64,000 bases of DNA from Linnemannia hyalina (lineage: Eukaryota > Mortierellomycota > Mortierellomycetes > Mortierellales > Mortierellaceae). A program made the position numbers and the translations under genes. The stretch spans positions 1,426,001 to 1,490,000 of the forward strand of contig JAHRHY010000004.1 in NCBI GenBank assembly GCA_019671135.1, read 5' to 3'. A model generated the notes under the pieces. It did no database searches and was not told the DNA's origin. It worked only from the letters and a program-made list of their open reading frames with translations. Each line of letters opens with the position of its first letter. Position 1 is the stretch's first letter. Of this stretch, positions 60,637-64,000 are shown one piece after another.

Positions 60637-61767
60637 GAAAGGAGGTGGAATGAGCAAACAGCGGAGAATGAGAATGAGGAATGAAGTGAGGAAAGAGTGA
60701 AGTAGGAAGGGAAGTAGGAAGGGAAGAGGAAAGTGGTGCAGAAGTAAAAAGAACCGGTTAGAAATAGGGAAAAGAAGAAAGAAAAATGAAGTGGCGTGTG
60801 GGCTGACCCGTCCTTTGAGGGAAAAAAAATGAAAAGCTTATTTCTGCCCAAAACCAGTCCTCTGCCCGCCATGCCTTGCATGTTTACCTTGCCTGCTGCG
60901 CTTTCTTTTTCTTTGAAATCGATGGATTCCCCGGGTCCAAACAGCCGGCGGTGTAAGAGAAAGAAGACGTCCAATGACGCTTCACTTCATTCTTTCTTAC
61001 TTGCCTTATGCTTTTTTTCATCTCTTCGTTTATTCCACCATCCTTATTTCGCTCCTCCTTACTTTTGAACGATCTGTTTGCAATCCCTTTGTTTTTTTCT
61101 CGCAATGACCGCATTTGGACTCAAGACAGGAGGGTGGATCGGATGGATGAGTCCCTGTTCGTAAACGTTTTGCCGCCAGGGTGTCTTGCCTCCTTGTGTG
61201 GAAGATACACTCAACTGGAAAATATGGGCTCAAAATTACAAAGAGAAAAGAAAAACGTTCGATGTGTATGTGTATGTGTATGTGTCAACCTCCACATACT
61301 TCCTCTTGAGGATATTTGGTAGAAGGAAAGTGGGAAACAGGACATAGCAAAAAAAAAATTACAAGTTGCAACCAACCGTTTCTCTCTTTCGTTCACTAGA
61401 AAACTACTATTCATTGACAGGAACGATGGGATTTCCCCGACAAGGAATGTAGAGTTGTTGATTTCAAGAGGTGACAGCTGCAATAGACGGTGTGGAGGAC
61501 TGTTATGTTGTTTTAATGCTGCTGTTGTGGAGTAAAGGAGAAATTCAAGCACACAGGCTCAAAGAGTTGGATAAACAAACAAACGTGGGGGAAAAAAAAG
61601 AGCTGGCGAGGCGGACAGGCAAACCTGTCAAAGAAACACCAAAGGGCACCTCAGACTGTAAATGTTACGAAAAAATGTGGTGTGGTTGAGAAAAACAATG
61701 CAAGATGGTATTTTATTAATGGAGAACTAGTAGATAAATGCGTTGTGGAATAAGAGTGATGGTTCGT
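60637..61767. other. Upstream region of LAG1 and 3' region of the siderophore transporter
   Basis: This 1.13-kb spacer between tandem minus-strand genes has a purine-rich block (60640-60790, CT-rich in the LAG1 direction) that fits the LAG1 leader, and a short GTGTAT repeat near 61263-61282. I see no additional gene. Confidence 0.55.
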
Positions 61768-63786
61768 TTAGGCGATGACCTTCTTCTCGTTGTAGGTGGT
61801 GCCAGGCTCATCGATGATCTCCTCCTTGCCCTCGGCGGCTGCGGCTTCGACCTCGAGCTCCTCGGCCATCTGGTCCTTGGTGAGATCGATGTGCTTCATG
61901 AAGAGTGTAGAGATACAAGCAAAGACGGCCAAGGAGACAGACATGATCGACATCAGCTTCTGCGAGTCACCCCAAGCTTCAATCATCTGGCGCTTGGTAA
62001 TGGGGTCCAGTCCAGCAATGTAGGTGACATCGTTCATAGCAAGGAACTCGTCATAGGGACCAGTAACGTGCTTTTCAAGGCGCTTAGGCAAGTACTGGGT
62101 CCAGACACCTCCGGCCAAAGCGCTACCAAAGGCACTTCCGAAGGAACCAAGAATCTGGGTCACACCAATGACAACAGCAACGTCCTTGCGGTCAACAGCA
62201 CCGGTAACAGCGACCGAGGCAGCAATGTTGGCCATACCACCAGCAGCACCGACAATGGTCTGGGAGAGGACAACAAAGACATCCGCGGAATCGGGAGCAC
62301 GGGCGGGGATCATGAGACCGATACCGATGGTGTGGACGACAATACCGACCCAGATGAAAGGGCGGAGGATCTTGAAGCGCTTCATCAACAATCCGGTGAT
62401 GGTCTGGAAGACCAAGTAGGCAACCTGGTAGCCACGCTCGAGCATAGTTGCACTTTGGAGAGACAAATCACGAGAGACCATAAGGTAATAGGTGTAGTAC
62501 TGCCAGTTCATGGCAGCCATGACGGTCATAAAGAACATGACGACCAAGCCTCCGAAGCAGGTGGGGTTGGTCCAGATACGCATGGGCATAATAGGACGGT
62601 TGGTGTATTTGGCTTCCCAGAAGACGAGGAGACCATAGCAGACAATACCGGTGCAGAACATGCCCAAAATCTTGGGGTTCTGCCAGTTACCCTCGAACGA
62701 CCTGGCGAGGATCATGGGCAACAACGAAAGTGACATGGCAAGGGTAATCAACACAGCTCCAACGACATCGAATTCGTGCAAAAGCCAGCCGATCGAGCGG
62801 CGCTCCATGGTAACACCCTTGCTCTGAGCCTTTCTTTGCAAGTACCAGAGGGGAGTCAGTACAGCGATGGCACCAAATGCCGAGAGGACACTGACGATGA
62901 TGTAAACATTGCGCCAGTTTGCACCGGGATAACTGGTTAAAGGATCGGTCAACACACCGGTGACGAAGATATTCATGGCCGACGGGAGATCCCAGAGAGA
63001 AAAGACAATACCACGGTTGAGCAAGGAGGTAGTATCTGTTAAGCGGGAATAAAAGAAAAGGTCATTGCGGGTTAGATTGTGTGCTAATGGTACTAAAGCG
63101 GGCTAGGGTTTTCAAGGGAGCAGGACAATCGAATTGCGCAAAATAAAAATAAAAAGTTACCAGCAATCAAGACCTGGGTAAGGGTAAGCATGCCGGTGGA
63201 GCCGATACCGTAGGAGATCTGTCCGAGAGCAAGCTGGAGGAATGTCTTAGTGGTGCCCTGGATAATATAGCCGACGATGTAGAAGACCATGGCGACGGTC
63301 AAGGGCAGGGCACGCCCAAAGACATCAGACACCTTGGTGTAGAAGGGAACCAGGGCTGCAGACAGAATCTGAAGGATGGTGGGCAAGACGCTGGCAATCG
63401 AAGTAGCTTGGAGCTTGTTGGTAACGTAGGGAAGGCAGTTGTACATCATGTTGACCTCGAACGAGTAGACAAAGGCTTGAACCAAGACACTATTATCATG
63501 TAAAGGAGGATGAAGGGAAGGAGAGTTAGGAATAAAAAGTTTCTCCAGAGATCCATAACAACATAACAGCATCATGACAACGGCTCCACATGTCAGTCAT
63601 GCAGCCCAACAGATTGATTGTTGAACAAACAATCTATTTTTCACATTACCCAACGGTCAGGAACATGTATTCCTTACGGGACCAGCGGGAGGGATCCAAG
63701 ATCCTGGAGATTGGAGCAGAGTTGCGCACCTGGGTAAGGACCTCGGCAGGCGCACCCATGACCTCTGGCTTGTCGATATGGCTCAT
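61768..63786 (-). CDS. MFS siderophore-iron transporter (Arn/Sit1/MirB type)
   Basis: Three exons (63650-63786, 63161-63489, 61768-63035) encode 577 residues. The protein has a hydrophilic N-terminus, about 14 hydrophobic helices and an acidic C-tail (EELEVEAAAAEGKEE). Family-like words include YTKVSDVFGRALPL (loop 2-3), LWDLPSAMNIFVTG and QYYTYYLMVSRDLS, matching fungal siderochrome-iron transporters of the Arn/Mir group. It should import ferric-siderophore chelates by proton symport at the plasma membrane or endosome. No siderophore-synthesis gene is nearby, so it may take up xenosiderophores. Codon bias is strong. I see no GATA-rich iron-repressor site in the 214 bp of upstream sequence present; a CATAAAA and a CCAAT on the minus strand lie at 63971-63988. 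Confidence 0.9.
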
Positions 63787-64000
63787 GGTGGTATATGGGC
63801 GGATGTGTGTGAGAGTGAGCCGTGTAGAGGAAGGAGAGTAAAGAGATGAACGGGAGGAAGGGAAGAGAGGGAGAGAAAGAGACGGAGAAGAGAAGGTGGG
63901 GACTTGTAGCTGCTGGAGGATGGCTGGCTGACGGTGGGTCAAAAAGAAAAAGAAAAAAAAAAAGTGGGCGATTGGTCTTCTTTTTATGCAAAGAGAGAAC
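63787..64000. other. Promoter region of the siderophore transporter, cut by the window edge
   Basis: The region is CT-rich in the gene's direction. A minus-strand CATAAAAA (about 63981-63988) and CCAAT (63971-63975) could be core promoter elements. Confidence 0.4.

Noticed and set aside
60462..60974. 170-residue minus-strand frame upstream of the ceramide synthase
   Set aside because: It overlaps the LAG1 first exon in another frame, and the rest is purine-tract complement; no upstream exon is needed.

Overview
This window is nuclear DNA from a filamentous fungus, most likely a Mortierella-type fungus (Mortierellomycota). The best marker is the stearoyl-CoA desaturase at 19842-21307. Its 446-residue length, N-terminus and fused cytochrome b5 closely match the Mortierella delta-9 desaturases I know. 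Nearly every gene has several short introns, most ending in TAG (often AATAG). Many genes start downstream of pyrimidine-rich leaders. There are no bacterial-style operons, and I see no transposon or CRISPR array. Every exon chain below was checked by hand for reading phase, but none has transcript support.

Layout, left to right: 1-954 (+) the C-terminus of a Cla4/PAK-type kinase, cut by the window edge; 1264-1908 (-) a mitochondrial-type rhodanese, divergent from 2151-3262 (+) a HINT-type HIT protein; 3517-5183 (-) a mitochondrial S-adenosylmethionine carrier, divergent from 5996-8294 (+) a His-rich CDF-family protein of Zrg17 type; 8670-16528 (-) a 21-exon RasGAP; 19842-21307 (-) the desaturase; 22636-25251 (-) an SRPK kinase, divergent from 26382-27925 (+) Tvp18; 29169-30551 (+) EF-1alpha; a 5.6 kb stretch with no recognisable gene; 36199-41513 (+) a 1632-residue DUF3712-like membrane-anchored protein; 42467-43951 (+) thiamine pyrophosphokinase; 44156-48606 (-) the exoribonuclease Rat1/Xrn2, divergent from 49162-51830 (+) a UBA-UAS-UBX protein; 52107-52690 (-) a UQCC2/Cbp6-like LYR protein, divergent from 53217-54314 (+) an unidentified polytopic membrane protein; 54382-55419 (-) an FHA-domain protein, divergent from 56081-58003 (+) a Sec14-like protein; 58664-60636 (-) a ceramide synthase; 61768-63786 (-) a siderophore-type MFS transporter.

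The genes are mostly unlinked housekeeping functions: lipid metabolism (desaturase, ceramide synthase, Sec14-like), metal handling (CDF, siderophore transporter), mitochondrial functions (SAM carrier, rhodanese, UQCC2-like), RNA metabolism (Rat1, SRPK), signalling (Cla4-type kinase, RasGAP) and proteostasis (UBX). They are often arranged as divergent or convergent pairs. I see no gene cluster or defence system. The most interesting signals are: a ~745-residue internal duplication in the DUF3712-like protein; a RasGAP with a helical (possibly BAR) N-terminus plus PH-PH-C2, whose arginine-finger codon is split beside a 22-nt exon; a CDF protein lacking both metal-site HxxxD motifs but carrying a very long His-rich region; three introns that need GC-AG borders to keep conserved domains in frame; several micro-exons; and an unidentified eight-helix membrane protein.
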